DNA of 64,000 nucleotides from Defluviibacillus sp043739385 (GCA_043739385.1 JAYUED010000027.1:78037-142036); one strand, 5' to 3'; counted from the stretch's first letter, positions 16,756 through 26,319 are shown. A program made the numbers and translations. The notes: generated from the letters alone by a model not told the origin.

Positions 16756-17454
16756 ATGTTGACGTTACGCAAATCCCAAGACCGTGGCCACGCTGACCAT
16801 GGCTGGCTCAAAAGTTACCACTCGTTTTCGTTTGCGGGTTACCACGACCCAGCTCACATGGGGTGGGGCAATTTGCGGGTGATTAACGAAGACCGCATTG
16901 CCCCTGGCACCGGCTTTGGTCAGCATGGGCACCGTGATATGGAAATCATCAGCTACGTGCTGTCGGGTAACTTGGCGCACAAGGACACATTGGGCAACGT
17001 CAAAGGTATTCCGCCTGGCGATGTGCAGCGCATGAGCGCAGGCACGGGGGTGCAGCACAGCGAGTTCAACCACGCGAAAGACGAGGTAACGCATTTTTTA
17101 CAAATTTGGATTGAGCCGAACGTGACGGGTATTCCTGCCAGCTACGAGCAAAAGTCCTTTGATGACGCTGAAAAGCGCGGTGCCCTGCGGCTGGTGGCCT
17201 CTCCAGACGGCGCTCAAGGCTCAGTCACGATTCATGCGGATGCGGCGCTTTATGCAGGGTTGTTTGACGGCGCGGAAGCCGCAACCTTGGCGCTAAATCC
17301 TCAGCGTAAAAGCTATGTGCACTTGGTACGTGGCGAGCTGGATGTGAACGGGCACAAGCTGGTTGCGGGCGACGCTGCTTTGCTCGATGGCGAAAGCAGT
17401 TTGGCGCTCAGTGGTGGGGTGGATGCCGAAGTGCTGGTGTTTGAATTGCATTGA
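16756..17454 (+). CDS. Pirin family bicupin protein (YhhW-like)
   Basis: A 232-residue pirin. The N-terminal cupin has the metal-binding histidines in FGQHGHRDMEIISYVLSG and in the TGVQHSEFNH segment. Starts further upstream exist, but MLTLRKSQDRGHADHGWL is the usual family start and an AAAGG lies upstream. Length equals that of E. coli YhhW, which has quercetin dioxygenase activity in vitro; the native role of pirins is uncertain. It is followed by a flavodoxin-like quinone reductase and a second pirin. Confidence 0.92.
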   Translation: MLTLRKSQDRGHADHGWLKSYHSFSFAGYHDPAHMGWGNLRVINEDRIAPGTGFGQHGHRDMEIISYVLSGNLAHKDTLGNVKGIPPGDVQRMSAGTGVQHSEFNHAKDEVTHFLQIWIEPNVTGIPASYEQKSFDDAEKRGALRLVASPDGAQGSVTIHADAALYAGLFDGAEAATLALNPQRKSYVHLVRGELDVNGHKLVAGDAALLDGESSLALSGGVDAEVLVFELH

Positions 17455-17570
17455 GCCGCACTGAGTTGCACCTAGTGGCAAAGGTGTTGAATTAATTTCT
17501 TCGCTTTCTCTGTGCAACCTTAATTTAGTTTTTTAATCCTTAATTTTTTAATCTTTTCAAAGAATCTTTC

Positions 17571-18125
17571 ATGTCAAAAGTCGCTGTTGTTTTTCATTCT
17601 GGCTATGGTCACACCCTGCGTATCGCCCAAGCCGTCGCTGAGGGCGCTGGCGCGCAACTCGTGGCGATCGACGCTGAAGGTAATTTGCCCGAGGGTGGCT
17701 GGGATACCTTGAACGCCGCAGACGCAATCGTCTTTGGCAGCCCTACCTATATGGGTGGTGCCAGCTGGCAGTTCAAGAAGTTTGCCGATGCTTCGTCCAA
17801 AGCATGGTTTACCCACGCTTGGAAAGACAAAGTGTTTGCCGGTTTCACCAACAGCGCTAGCTTGAATGGCGACAAGGGTTCTACCTTGAGCTATTTCGTC
17901 ACGCTGGCGTCACAGCATGGCGGTCTGTGGATCAGCTTGGGCCTGATGCCCAGCAACACCAAGGCAGCGAAGCGCAATGACGTGAATAACTTGGGCGGCT
18001 CGATTGGCCTGCTGGCACAGTCCCCTTCTGATTCCAGCCCCGCAGAAATGCTGAATGGTGACTTCGAAACCGCTAAGCTATACGGTCAGCGTATTGCTAC
18101 GGTCGCTACCAAGTGGCGCGCTTGA
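17571..18125 (+). CDS. Flavodoxin-fold NAD(P)H:quinone oxidoreductase (WrbA-like)
   Basis: A 184-residue flavoprotein. The FMN phosphate loop is HSGYGHTLRIAQAVAEGA (about 9-26), and the FGSPTYMGG stretch (about 55-63) is the conserved FMN-contact loop of WrbA. These enzymes carry out two-electron quinone reduction in the cytoplasm. It is shorter than WrbA (about 198) and may belong to the wider flavodoxin family. Placed between two pirins and near a LysR gene, it probably protects against quinones or aromatic electrophiles. The AT-rich 116-base gap upstream probably contains its own promoter. Confidence 0.88.
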   Translation: MSKVAVVFHSGYGHTLRIAQAVAEGAGAQLVAIDAEGNLPEGGWDTLNAADAIVFGSPTYMGGASWQFKKFADASSKAWFTHAWKDKVFAGFTNSASLNGDKGSTLSYFVTLASQHGGLWISLGLMPSNTKAAKRNDVNNLGGSIGLLAQSPSDSSPAEMLNGDFETAKLYGQRIATVATKWRA

Positions 18126-18137
18126 TTTTGTGACAAG

Positions 18138-18156
18138 AGCGATCAGTGTGATCGCT
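18138..18156. repeat. Hairpin / palindrome AGCGATCA-GTG-TGATCGCT
   Basis: A perfect 8-bp inverted repeat with a 3-base centre lies between the quinone reductase gene and the second pirin gene. It has no T tract and the downstream gene follows at 18192, so it may be an operator or an mRNA hairpin and not a full terminator. Confidence 0.5.
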
Positions 18157-18191
18157 GCGATATCCGAAGTTCTATAAATGAGGAGACTGTA

Positions 18192-19148
18192 ATGGGCTTA
18201 CTGCTCCAATTAGCGGGCCAATCCAAGGATTTGGGTAATGGCTTTGTCGTGCGAAGATTACTGCCATCGGCCCAACGCCAAGGTGTGGGGCCGTTTCTTC
18301 TTATGGACCACTTTGGCCCCGTTACCGTGGAGCCAGGTGTGGATCAAGATGTGCGGCCTCATCCGCATATCGGTCTGGCTACCGTTACCTACCTGTTTGA
18401 AGGCGCGATGATGCACCGCGACAGCTTGGGTATCGTTCAGCGTATTGAACCAGGCGCCATCAATTGGATGACGGCTGGTCAGGGCATCGTGCATTCTGAA
18501 CGGGTGCCAGATGATTTGCGAGACACACGGTTTGTTAACCACGGTCTGCAACTGTGGGCCGCTCTGCCACGTGAACACGAAGAAGTCGCACCTGACTTCA
18601 AGCACACCCCATCTGCTGATTTGCCAGAGGCACAGGTTGGTGATGCCTCGGTGCGGGTACTGATTGGCACGGCATTCGGGGTCGCATCGCCTGTGGCTAC
18701 CTTTACCCCCACGGTTTACCTGGACGTGAAACTGCCCGCAGGTGGTTCGTTCGTGTTGCCAGCTTTGGCGCAAGAGTTGGCTATTTACGTCGTTGGCGCT
18801 GAAGATGCGCCGGAACCCGGTGTGGCAGTGGACGGTGAACCCGTGCCCGTCCACACCTTGGCCTTGCTCACGACAGACCTTGCAACCAACTTCAACACGG
18901 TCAGCCGCATTACCAGCACCCAAGCTTGCCGTTTGATGGTGCTGGGCGGGGAAGCCTTGGATGCACCGCGCTTTATGTGGTGGAATTTTGTTTCCAGCCG
19001 TAAACACCGTATCGCCCAAGCGGTACAAGACTGGTCAGGCCATGTGTTTGGTTATGTGGTGGGCGAAACCGAGATGATTGCTCTGCCTGAGCGTCGGGCT
19101 AAGAAAGAGCGCCGAGTCAAGACCCGACCGGCTGATCGACGGGACTAG
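18192..19148 (+). CDS. Pirin family bicupin protein, longer paralogue
   Basis: A 318-residue pirin with the canonical N-terminal cupin motif DVRPHPHIGLATVTYLFEG and the INWMTAGQGIVHSER segment, followed by a pirin C-terminal domain (about 180-290) and a very basic tail (ERRAKKERRVKTR) not usual in pirins. A good ribosome site (GAGGAG) lies 9 bases upstream of ATG. It overlaps the convergent trhO gene by 32 bases at the 3' end. With the quinone reductase and the shorter pirin it forms a likely co-regulated set. Confidence 0.92.
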   Translation: MGLLLQLAGQSKDLGNGFVVRRLLPSAQRQGVGPFLLMDHFGPVTVEPGVDQDVRPHPHIGLATVTYLFEGAMMHRDSLGIVQRIEPGAINWMTAGQGIVHSERVPDDLRDTRFVNHGLQLWAALPREHEEVAPDFKHTPSADLPEAQVGDASVRVLIGTAFGVASPVATFTPTVYLDVKLPAGGSFVLPALAQELAIYVVGAEDAPEPGVAVDGEPVPVHTLALLTTDLATNFNTVSRITSTQACRLMVLGGEALDAPRFMWWNFVSSRKHRIAQAVQDWSGHVFGYVVGETEMIALPERRAKKERRVKTRPADRRD

Positions 19149-19950
19149 GGTTGGGTTTGGGGTTATGAGGCGTCGCCTGAATTTCTTGAGTTTTTTGAAG
19201 TTCTTGGCTGGCTACAGACAAGTCTGCCGCGAGGGTGCGGCGCTCGTCAAATACAAAGCAGTCTCCCCGGTAGTGCGCACCATCGGTCGTCTCAAAGTAC
19301 TTGAGGATGCCGCCTTCGAGCTGGTAGACGTTTTCAACGCCCACTTCTCGCATAAGGATGGCCGCCTTTTCACAGCGGATGCCGCCGGTGCAAAAGCTGA
19401 CCACGGTTTTGCCTTCCAGCTCGGCTTTATGGTCGGCTAATGCCTGTGGGAACTCGGTGAATTTGGTGATGCGCCAGTCGATCGCTCCCTCGAACGTGCC
19501 GTGGTCAACCTCAAACGCGTTGCGCGTGTCCAGTGTTACCACTAAGCGACCTGCGTCATCCACCCCTGCATCTAACCAGCGCTTGAGCGTGTGGGCATCA
19601 ACGGCTGGCGCACGGCCATCGTCGCGTGAAAAGTCGGGTCGAATGGTGGGGTGGTCCATGCGGATGATTTCGCGCTTCACTTTGACCAGCAGCTTTTTGA
19701 ACGGCTGGCTGTCTGACCAGCTTTCCTTGGGCTGAACATCGGCAAACCGCACGTCTTGCCGCAGTTGCGTGAAAAATTGGCGCACCGCTGCGGCGTCCCC
19801 CGCTAAAAATAGATTGATGCCCTCTTCAGCGATCAGTACCGTACCTTTCATCCCCAAGGCTTGTGCTTGTGCCCCTACGCTGTCACGCAATGCCAGCGTA
19901 TCGTGAAGCGGTACAAATTTATAGGCAGAGGTGTTCAGGACGGTAGGCAT
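19117..19950 (-). CDS. trhO: tRNA uridine(34) hydroxylase TrhO (rhodanese domain)
   Basis: A 277-residue protein with an acylphosphatase-like N-terminal domain (containing GTVLIAEEGINLFLAG at about 40-55) and a rhodanese domain with the active-site loop FCTGGIRCEKA. This is the YceA/TrhO family, which makes 5-hydroxyuridine at position 34 of tRNAs in an oxygen-dependent way. The start MPTVLNTSAYKFVPL is preferred over upstream starts in the same frame. It is divergent from dnaE (85 bases) and convergent with the second pirin. Confidence 0.93.
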   Translation of the reverse strand: MPTVLNTSAYKFVPLHDTLALRDSVGAQAQALGMKGTVLIAEEGINLFLAGDAAAVRQFFTQLRQDVRFADVQPKESWSDSQPFKKLLVKVKREIIRMDHPTIRPDFSRDDGRAPAVDAHTLKRWLDAGVDDAGRLVVTLDTRNAFEVDHGTFEGAIDWRITKFTEFPQALADHKAELEGKTVVSFCTGGIRCEKAAILMREVGVENVYQLEGGILKYFETTDGAHYRGDCFVFDERRTLAADLSVASQELQKTQEIQATPHNPKPNPSPVDQPVGS

Positions 19951-20035
19951 GGAGGCAAAGCAGTAGGCAAGAGAGAAGAAAAGGCAGCTTGTAATTTTAA
20001 GGGGGCAGGTGATATTGCTTTCTACAATCAACGTT

Positions 20036-23000
20036 ATGACATCTCCTGCTTTCGTTCACCTGCGCCTTCACACTGAATTTTCCGTCGTAGACGGTACTAA
20101 CCGCATTGACGATGCGATAGCCCTTGCCGCTCTTGGCGGGCAGCCCGCGCTGGCCATCACCGACCTGAATAACCTGTTTGGGGCCATTAAGTTTTACAAA
20201 GCAGCGCGAGCGGCGGGTGTGAAACCTGTGATTGGTGCTGAAATTTTTGTAGACGGTCTTTCTGGCGCTGTTCCGAGTGCGGGAGTGGCCATGGGCACCA
20301 AGGAAACACTGAGCCGGCTGATCGTGCTGGTTCAAAACAAGCAGGGTTATCTGAACCTCTGCGAGTTGTTGGCGCGTACCTGGACGCAAAATCCTGGCAA
20401 GGTGCAAAGCGCTTGCCGTCTTGCGTGGCTGACGGAATTGAATGAGGGTTTGATCGTGCTCTCGGGCGCGCAGATGGGCCCATGTGGCCCTGCACTGCTT
20501 CAAGGTGACATCGAACGTGCCGATGCCATGGCCAGAACCCTCGCGGCTATCTTTCCCGGGCGGTTTTATATTGAGTTGCAACGCGCAGGGCGCTCGGATG
20601 ACGAAGCCCATGTGATCGCTGCCGTACAACTTGCGGCACGCCTGCAACTGCCGGTGGTGGCTACCCACCCGGTACAGTTTGCAGCCCCAGATGACTACGA
20701 GGCGCATGAGGCGCGCGTATGCATTTCTGACGGTGAAATTCTGAGCAACCCCAAGCGGGTACGTCGCTTTACTCGGGACCAGTACCACAAGACTGCTCAG
20801 AAAATGATAGCGCTATTCGCTGATCTACCAAGCGCTGTTGCCAATACGCTTGAAATTGCCAAGCGGTGCAATTTGACGCTGGTGTTGGGCAAGTCCATGT
20901 TGCCCGAATTTCCCACACCGTTGGTGAATGGCGAAAAACTGGCTATTGATGCCTACTTTCGTTACGCATCGAACGAGGGGCTGAAGCAGCGCCTTATCCA
21001 TCTTTTCCCCAAGGAGGAGGAGCGCGAAAAGCAGCGTCCAGTTTACGAAGCGCGTCTGGAGTTTGAGATCAATGTGATCTTGAAGATGGATTTTCCGGGT
21101 TATTTTTTAATTGTGTCCGACTTTATCCACTGGGCCAAAAACAACGGCTGCCCCGTGGGGCCGGGGCGCGGCTCTGGTGCGGGTTCGCTGGTCGCGTACT
21201 CCTTGTCGATCACCGATTTGGATCCACTGCAGTACAACCTGCTGTTCGAGCGGTTTTTGAACCCTGAGCGCGTCTCGATGCCCGACTTTGACATCGACTT
21301 TTGTCAGGGTAACCGTGACCGAGTGATCGACTACGTGAAGGACAAGTACGGCCGCGATGCCGTCAGTCAGATCGCCACCTTCGGCACCATGGCCGCACGC
21401 GCGGCCATCCGTGACGTAGGCCGGGTGCTTGACATGAGCTACACCTTTTGCGACGGCATCAGCAAACTCATCCCTAACAAGCCGGGCATGAGCGTCACTC
21501 TGCAGTACCCCCCTGCAACGCCCAAAGAGGGGGACAAAAACAACTACGCCATTGCCATGGAGCCGGTGCTGGCCGAGCGTATCGAGAAAGAAGAAGACGT
21601 TAAAACGCTGATCGAGCTGGCCCAAAAGCTGGAAGGTATGACGCGCAACATCGGCATGCATGCGGGCGGTGTGCTGATTGCCCCGGGCAAACTGACCGAT
21701 TTTTGCCCGCTCTACCAGCAGCCCGGCAGCGATTCTGCGGTGAGCCAGTACGACAAAGACGATGTTGAATCCATTGGCTTGGTCAAGTTCGACTTTTTGG
21801 GTCTCGCGACGTTGACGATTCTGGAGATCGCCAAGGACTTTATCCGCGCACGCCACAAGGGCCAAGAGAACTTCGCGTTTGAGAATATTCCGCTCGACGA
21901 CACGCCGACGTACAAACTGTTTTCAGATGGCAAAACCGAAGCCGTGTTTCAGTTTGAAAGTCGGGGTATGCAGGGCATGTTGAAAGACGCCCGGCCTACC
22001 CGGCTGGAAGACCTGATCGCGCTGAACGCCTTGTACCGTCCCGGCCCTATGGATCTGATCCCTAGCTTCGTGGCCCGAAAGCATGGTCGAGAGGTGGTCG
22101 AGTACCCGCACCCGTTGGTGGCCGATATGCTGAGCGAGACCTACGGCATCATGGTTTACCAAGAGCAGGTGATGCAGACGGCGCAGATTCTGGGTGGCTA
22201 TTCGCTGGGTGGCGCGGACATGCTGCGCAGAGCGATGGGCAAGAAAAAAGCCGAGGAAATGGCTGAGCACCGAGGCATCTTTCGTCTAGGCGCTGCCAAA
22301 AACGACATCAACGAGGCCAAGGCTGACGAAATTTTCGACCTGATGGAGAAGTTCGCAGGGTACGGTTTCAACAAATCGCACGCGGCTGCGTACTCGCTGT
22401 TGGCGTACCACACCGGTTGGCTCAAGGTCCATTACACGGCCGAGTTCTTTTGCGCCAACATGACGGTGGAAATGGACGATACCGACAAACTTCGGGTGCT
22501 GTTTGAAGATGCCGAGAAAAAGTTTGGTCTGACTTTCGAGCCACCGAATATCAATACAGGACGTTATCGGTTTGAGCCCATCTCGAACAAAGAGATTCGT
22601 TACGGTCTGGGTGCCGTCAAAGGCACTGGGCAGCAGGCCGTGGAGGCTATCGTTGCCGCTCGTGAGGGCAAGGGTGCAGGCGAGCGTGGTGGCGAGGCTG
22701 GGTCGTTCAAAAGCCTGTTCGATTTTTGTGTGCGGGTAGACCGCAGCAAATTCAATAAACGGGCGGTGGAGGCACTCATCAAAGCAGGTGCGTTCGATTG
22801 CATTGAGCCGAATCGCGCCATGCTGATCGCCTCGGTCGACCGTGCTTTTGACTTTGCCGCTGCACAACAGGCAAATGTCAACCAAGGCGGCCTGTTTGAC
22901 ATGATGGGCGGTGATGACGACCACGGCTCCAGCACGCAAGAGCCCGATTTGGTTGAAACGGCTCCGTGGGGTGTGAAGGAGCAACTGACGCTGGAGAAAA

Positions 23001-23623
23001 CCGCGCTAGGCTTCTATTTGTCAGGCCATTTGTTTGATGAAGTCGCACCCGAGATCAGTAACTTCATCAAGCGGCGCTTGGTTGATATTGGCGACAGCAA
23101 AGACCAGCAGTTACTGGCCGGCATCGTTACCGATTTCCGTATCATTAACGGCCAGCGTGGCAAGCAGGGGTTGTTCAAGCTAGACGATGGCACCAATGTG
23201 CTGGAGGCCAGCGCCAGCGAGGCACTCATTAATGCGAACCGCAACCTGCTCAAGGACGATGAGCTGGTCATCATTCAAGGCAAGGTGCAAAACGACCGTT
23301 TCTCAGGTGGATTGCGCCTGCAAGTCAACCAAATTTGGGATTTGGCCACTGCCCGTTGCCGTTTTGGTAAGTACTTGCGAGTGGCGGTGAACGGTAAAGC
23401 ACCGGATATTCATGCCTTGGTACGTGATTTCCCAGCACAGCGCGAAATCAGCGACGAGGGTGAACTGGTGCGTGGTCTGTCGGTGCGACTAAGCTTGCTA
23501 CGGGAGGCTGTCACGGTCGACCTAAGCCTTGACGAACGGGCTAAGTTTTTCCCCACCGATGCGGCCCTGCGCAGCTGGGTTGCCCAAGCGCACGAGGGAC
23601 GAGCGGTGGTTGTTTACGAATAG
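20036..23623 (+). CDS. dnaE: DNA polymerase III alpha subunit
   Basis: A 1195-residue replicative polymerase. The PHP domain is at the N-terminus (FVHLRLHTEFSVVDG). The catalytic aspartates sit in PDFDIDF (about 420), with GPGRGSGAGSLVAY before it and the conserved fingers motifs NALYRPGPM and YGIMVYQEQVM. The HhH motif region with YGFNKSHAAAYSLLAYHTGWLK follows, then an OB domain near the C-terminus. The chosen ATG gives the standard family start; an upstream in-frame start at 20009 is unlikely. It is complete and normal in length for DnaE1. Confidence 0.98.
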   Translation: MTSPAFVHLRLHTEFSVVDGTNRIDDAIALAALGGQPALAITDLNNLFGAIKFYKAARAAGVKPVIGAEIFVDGLSGAVPSAGVAMGTKETLSRLIVLVQNKQGYLNLCELLARTWTQNPGKVQSACRLAWLTELNEGLIVLSGAQMGPCGPALLQGDIERADAMARTLAAIFPGRFYIELQRAGRSDDEAHVIAAVQLAARLQLPVVATHPVQFAAPDDYEAHEARVCISDGEILSNPKRVRRFTRDQYHKTAQKMIALFADLPSAVANTLEIAKRCNLTLVLGKSMLPEFPTPLVNGEKLAIDAYFRYASNEGLKQRLIHLFPKEEEREKQRPVYEARLEFEINVILKMDFPGYFLIVSDFIHWAKNNGCPVGPGRGSGAGSLVAYSLSITDLDPLQYNLLFERFLNPERVSMPDFDIDFCQGNRDRVIDYVKDKYGRDAVSQIATFGTMAARAAIRDVGRVLDMSYTFCDGISKLIPNKPGMSVTLQYPPATPKEGDKNNYAIAMEPVLAERIEKEEDVKTLIELAQKLEGMTRNIGMHAGGVLIAPGKLTDFCPLYQQPGSDSAVSQYDKDDVESIGLVKFDFLGLATLTILEIAKDFIRARHKGQENFAFENIPLDDTPTYKLFSDGKTEAVFQFESRGMQGMLKDARPTRLEDLIALNALYRPGPMDLIPSFVARKHGREVVEYPHPLVADMLSETYGIMVYQEQVMQTAQILGGYSLGGADMLRRAMGKKKAEEMAEHRGIFRLGAAKNDINEAKADEIFDLMEKFAGYGFNKSHAAAYSLLAYHTGWLKVHYTAEFFCANMTVEMDDTDKLRVLFEDAEKKFGLTFEPPNINTGRYRFEPISNKEIRYGLGAVKGTGQQAVEAIVAAREGKGAGERGGEAGSFKSLFDFCVRVDRSKFNKRAVEALIKAGAFDCIEPNRAMLIASVDRAFDFAAAQQANVNQGGLFDMMGGDDDHGSSTQEPDLVETAPWGVKEQLTLEKTALGFYLSGHLFDEVAPEISNFIKRRLVDIGDSKDQQLLAGIVTDFRIINGQRGKQGLFKLDDGTNVLEASASEALINANRNLLKDDELVIIQGKVQNDRFSGGLRLQVNQIWDLATARCRFGKYLRVAVNGKAPDIHALVRDFPAQREISDEGELVRGLSVRLSLLREAVTVDLSLDERAKFFPTDAALRSWVAQAHEGRAVVVYE

Positions 23624-23657
23624 TTAGGTTTTGGTTCTGAACAGCTGTGTTTGCAGG

Positions 23658-24317
23658 TCAGGGTTGTTCGAGCAACGTGACCAAGCTGGCGTATTTGCCA
23701 TCGCGAGCAATATCGAGTGCTGTTTTTCCGCGAAGGTCTTTCAGACTCCGGTCTGCGCCTTGTGCGAGTAGCAGTCGCGTTGTTGATTCTTGCCCATAAC
23801 CTGCCGCCCACATAAGCAGCGTGAGGTCATTTTCAAGCGGTGCGTTGACCGGTGTTCCCGCTTGGATCAAAGCCAGCAAGCAATCGGTGCAGCCATAGCC
23901 TGCAGCATAGGTCGCTGCGTTCTTTTTAACCCGATCCAGTGGGCTAATTTGTGCCCCAGAGGCCAGGAGTTTTCGCGTAATGTCGGCCTTGCCACTGAAG
24001 GCAGACGACATCAAGGGCGTAACTCCGGCTATGTTGGCAAGGTTTACATCAGCGCCGTCCTTCAACAATACATCGACCAATGCAGTGTTGCCTTTGGTTG
24101 CGGCCATGTTCAACGGAGAGTCGCCATTGCGATCCCGTGAGTTGACCTTGGCACCTTCGGCGAGAAGCGCAGAAACCCGATCAACGCGTCCTGCTCGGGC
24201 TGCCATCACAAACTCACCATTGATATTCATCTGACCCATGCCTTGTTGGGCAATGACCAAAGGCACTTGGCTCATGAGTAGCAGTGCAGCAAAACCTGGG
24301 CGAAAAAAATTCTTCAT
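23658..24317 (-). CDS. Periplasmic ankyrin-repeat protein
   Basis: A 219-residue protein with a signal peptide (about 1-23, ending VIAQQ) followed by five or so ankyrin repeats (FVMAARAGRVDRVSALLAEGA, then SPLNMAATKGNTALVDVLLKDGA, and so on to the C-terminus). Ankyrin repeats mediate protein binding; secreted ones occur next to catalase or other periplasmic oxidoreductases in proteobacteria. It is divergent from the PQQ dehydrogenase gene. A TTG start 18 bases upstream is possible. No enzymatic motif is visible. Confidence 0.85.
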   Translation of the reverse strand: MKNFFRPGFAALLLMSQVPLVIAQQGMGQMNINGEFVMAARAGRVDRVSALLAEGAKVNSRDRNGDSPLNMAATKGNTALVDVLLKDGADVNLANIAGVTPLMSSAFSGKADITRKLLASGAQISPLDRVKKNAATYAAGYGCTDCLLALIQAGTPVNAPLENDLTLLMWAAGYGQESTTRLLLAQGADRSLKDLRGKTALDIARDGKYASLVTLLEQP

Positions 24318-24551
24318 ATGCTCGAAATACTCCAATAGGGTGAAATTAAACCTTTTAGCAGGCGCAATGGCTGTAGCTTTAGCAGAGTTTTTCTTGAGAC
24401 TGTTGCGCTACGGCAAAGGTTTGAGAAATAACCATGTATTTTTATGGATTTTTATGAAAACATACGCTGTTATGCCTATCAATAAGTTGAGAATACTCGA
24501 TCTCACTGTCTAGATTTCCCCAATAGCAACCCAAACCATAAATAGGAAACA
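24318..24551. promoter_or_regulatory. Divergent promoter region, ankyrin gene / PQQ dehydrogenase
   Basis: This 234-base gap is AT-rich. A candidate sigma-70 promoter for the dehydrogenase is TTGAGA (24487-24492) and TAGATT (24511-24516) with an 18-base spacer. The segment around the -35 contains a small dyad (GAGA ... TCTC, 24489-24504). AGGAAA lies just before the dehydrogenase ATG. No gene is seen here. Confidence 0.4.
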
Positions 24552-26279
24552 ATGAAATATCTAAAAACAGGTCTTAGCCTTGCCGCAGCCATGACACTTT
24601 GCGCTGTGACCACTGGTGCTAATGCTGAAGAAATCCAAGGCCAAAAGGGCAAGAGCAGTGGGCCAGTAGCCATTAGCAAGGCTATCGACGTGACGCAAAA
24701 CCAGCTGACTACTGCGGGTAAGCAGACCGACAACTGGCTGCATACCAACGGTGACTATGCGCAGACCCGTTTTTACGCGGGTAAGCAAATTAACGCGAGC
24801 AACGTTAAAAAACTCCGGCCTGAGTACATGTTCCAGACTGAGGTGCGCGAGTCAATGGAGACGGCTCCTATCGTCGTTGACGGCATCATGTACATGACTA
24901 CCGCCTTCAACCATGTCTACGCCTTGGACGCGGTGACTGGTAAGGAGTTTTGGCATTACAAGCACAACATGGGCGCCTTCACTACGTTTTGCTGCGGCCC
25001 CAACAACCGTGGTGTAGCGATTGAGGGCGGCAAAGTGTTTATGGCTACGCTGGACGCCAAAATGCTCGCTTTGGATGCCAAGACTGGCAAGGTACTGTGG
25101 GAAACCGAGATCGCTGACCCTGAAAAAGGTTACAGCGAAACTATGTCTCCAACAGTTGTGGATGGCAAAGTCCTGATTGGTACCAATGGTGGTGAATACG
25201 GCATTCGCGGCTTCGTGAAGGCGTTTGACTCTGCGACTGGAAAGCTGCTCTGGACGTTCTACACCATTCCAGAAAAAGGCCATGAGGGCGTATGGGCTGA
25301 AAACGACCTGACTGGCCGTAACATGCACCGTGATATTCCTGCAGAAAAAGCGCAGTTGGCACGTGACAGCTCGTTTTACCAAACTCTGGGCGGTGGCGTA
25401 TGGATGAACCCTGCTGTGGATCTGAAAACACGCACTATCTTTTTTGTAGTGGGCAATCCCTCGCCTGATTTGTTCGGTGCCGAGCGTCCCGGTGACAACC
25501 TCTACACCGACTCCTTGGTCGCCGTCGATTTGGACAGCGGTGCTTACAAGTGGCATTCGCAGTACATCGCCCACGATGTGTGGGATCTTGACGCTGTAAG
25601 CCCTCCGATTCTGATGGATGTCAAAGACGCTACAGGCAAGATGATTCCTGCGGTTATTCATGGTGGTAAGACCGGGCATGTGTACGTGCATGACCGTACC
25701 GACGGCAAATTGATTCGCTTCTCTGAAGCCATGATTCCCCAAGAAAACATGTGGGCTTTGCCGACTGCTACGGGTGCTCGTATGCTGCCCGGTGCAAACG
25801 GCGGTGTGGAGTGGTCGCCGATGGCTATCAATCCTAATTTACGTCTAGCTTATGCCCTCAATTTGCACCAACCAATGACCTACCACGTTGAGGCCGTTAA
25901 GTACCCTGGTGGCAAACTTTGGTTGGGCGGTGCTTTCAAAGTCATCGAAGGTGAACAGCAATGGGGTCGTGTAGCGGCTGTCAACGTTGACACCGGTAAG
26001 ATGGCCTGGAAATTCGACACAGAACAGCCTTTGATCGGTGGCGCTTTGGCCACGGCTGGAGACTTGGTGTTTTACGGCGAAGGCAATGGTTTGTTCCGTG
26101 CTTTGCACGCTAAGACCGGTAAGTTATTGTGGGAGTACCAATGCGGTGCTGGTGCCAATGCAATGCCTGTGGCCTACACCGTCAAGTCGCGTGAGTACAT
26201 CGCTATGGGTTGCGGTGGTAACACCCAGCTTGATTTCAAACGCGGTAACACGATGGTAGTTTTTGCCTTGCCTAAGTAA
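24552..26279 (+). CDS. PQQ-dependent dehydrogenase, methanol/ethanol family
   Basis: A 575-residue periplasmic quinoprotein with a signal peptide cleaved after TGANA (residue 25) and an eight-bladed propeller (tryptophan-docking repeats such as ALDAKTGKVLWE and AFDSATGKLLWTF). The vicinal disulfide Cys147-Cys148 that contacts PQQ is present. Metal-site residues are Glu215 (GGEYGIRG) and the catalytic Asp345 in HDVWDLDAV. A second acid, Asp347, sits two residues on, the position that marks lanthanide-dependent alcohol dehydrogenases; WDxD also occurs in membrane glucose dehydrogenases, so this is suggestive only. It oxidises an alcohol or aldehyde and probably passes electrons to the cytochrome c encoded next. 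Confidence 0.9.
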   Translation: MKYLKTGLSLAAAMTLCAVTTGANAEEIQGQKGKSSGPVAISKAIDVTQNQLTTAGKQTDNWLHTNGDYAQTRFYAGKQINASNVKKLRPEYMFQTEVRESMETAPIVVDGIMYMTTAFNHVYALDAVTGKEFWHYKHNMGAFTTFCCGPNNRGVAIEGGKVFMATLDAKMLALDAKTGKVLWETEIADPEKGYSETMSPTVVDGKVLIGTNGGEYGIRGFVKAFDSATGKLLWTFYTIPEKGHEGVWAENDLTGRNMHRDIPAEKAQLARDSSFYQTLGGGVWMNPAVDLKTRTIFFVVGNPSPDLFGAERPGDNLYTDSLVAVDLDSGAYKWHSQYIAHDVWDLDAVSPPILMDVKDATGKMIPAVIHGGKTGHVYVHDRTDGKLIRFSEAMIPQENMWALPTATGARMLPGANGGVEWSPMAINPNLRLAYALNLHQPMTYHVEAVKYPGGKLWLGGAFKVIEGEQQWGRVAAVNVDTGKMAWKFDTEQPLIGGALATAGDLVFYGEGNGLFRALHAKTGKLLWEYQCGAGANAMPVAYTVKSREYIAMGCGGNTQLDFKRGNTMVVFALPK

Positions 26280-26319
26280 TTGAGCATGTGATTTGCCCGT
26301 AAGGGCTTTGGTCTTAAGT

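Noticed and set aside
24852..25742. 296-residue open frame on the minus strand opposite the PQQ dehydrogenase
   Set aside because: No family features and fully inside a well-supported gene; a by-product of codon bias.
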